Assembly: GCA_002403115.1 (NCBI GenBank)
Contig: DHHE01000013.1
Span: forward strand, 398 to 23,282
DNA: 22,885 nucleotides
From: a bacterium UBP2_UBA4780
Lineage (GTDB): Bacteria > Edwardsbacteria > AC1 > EtOH8
Direction: 5' to 3'
This document shows, one piece after another, positions 22,864 to 22,885 of this stretch. How positions within the stretch are numbered: position 1 is the stretch's first letter; every line of letters begins with the position of its first letter. Both the position numbers and the translations under genes were made by a program. Under the pieces are notes generated by a model, which was not told where the DNA came from, searched no databases, and was given only the letters and a program-made list of their open reading frames with translations.

Positions 22864-22885
22864 TGACGAGGGCCAAGGCCAAGGG
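22863..22885 (+). CDS. Start of a further gene, cut by the window end
   Basis: ATG 22863 overlaps the ligase stop as TGATG, the same junction used twice in the upstream operon. Only seven codons are visible (MTRAKAK), so the product cannot be named. It could also be a chance ATG. Confidence 0.4.

Noticed and set aside
1..22885. tRNA, rRNA, CRISPR arrays, prophage or defence genes
   Set aside because: None seen. No regularly spaced short repeats, no tRNA-like cloverleaf in the intergenic strips, and no recognisable phage, restriction or toxin-antitoxin proteins.

Overview
The window is GC-rich bacterial chromosome with every gene on the + strand and AT-rich intergenic strips. Three secreted proteins end in type-A (Por / type IX secretion) or FlgD-like C-terminal domains. 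Promoters are ordinary TTGACA/TATAAT type rather than the Bacteroidetes type. There is a membrane GGDEF protein and the DXP isoprenoid pathway. Together these suggest an uncultured FCB-group-like lineage (for example Edwardsbacteria, TA06, WOR-3, Zixibacteria or Eisenbacteria). That placement is inference from gene content; no marker gene fixes it.

Layout. (1) 1-2462: the 3' part of pyruvate phosphate dikinase, which carries an unusual basic tail with two AT-hook-like repeats, then an intrinsic terminator. (2) 2548-9086: three monocistronic secreted-protein genes, each with its own promoter: an eight-repeat probable beta-propeller protein, an M6 zinc metalloprotease and a papain-family cysteine protease. 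Hairpins or terminators lie between them. Between the first two genes is a 162-bp element with imperfect terminal inverted repeats and a perfect 8-bp direct repeat on each side. It is a MITE-like insertion placed exactly at the -10/start-site region of the metalloprotease promoter. (3) 9218-20305: a nine-gene tightly packed run (4-bp ATGA overlaps, TGATG junctions, gaps of at most 2 bp). It encodes a HI0933-type flavoprotein, a membrane GAF-GGDEF protein, UDP-glucose dehydrogenase, UDP-xylose synthase, two GT-C membrane glycosyltransferases each next to a dolichyl-phosphate-sugar-synthase-like GT2, and Dxr. (4) 20313-21023: a compact site-2 protease with its own promoter. (5) 21139-22863: a long-chain acyl-CoA synthetase, with the first codons of a further gene overlapping its stop.

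How the genes may work together (inference): Ugd and Uxs make UDP-glucuronate and UDP-xylose; the GT2 proteins would load sugars on polyprenyl phosphate; the GT-C proteins would move them to acceptors outside the cytoplasmic membrane; Dxr supplies precursors of the polyprenyl carrier; the GGDEF protein could couple this to cyclic-di-GMP. Acceptors could be envelope glycans or secreted proteins such as those encoded just upstream.

Most notable: the MITE-like insertion in a promoter, the AT-hook-tailed PPDK, the glycosylation/isoprenoid operon, and two promoters placed so that their transcripts would start at or within about 2 nt of the start codon (leaderless mRNAs).
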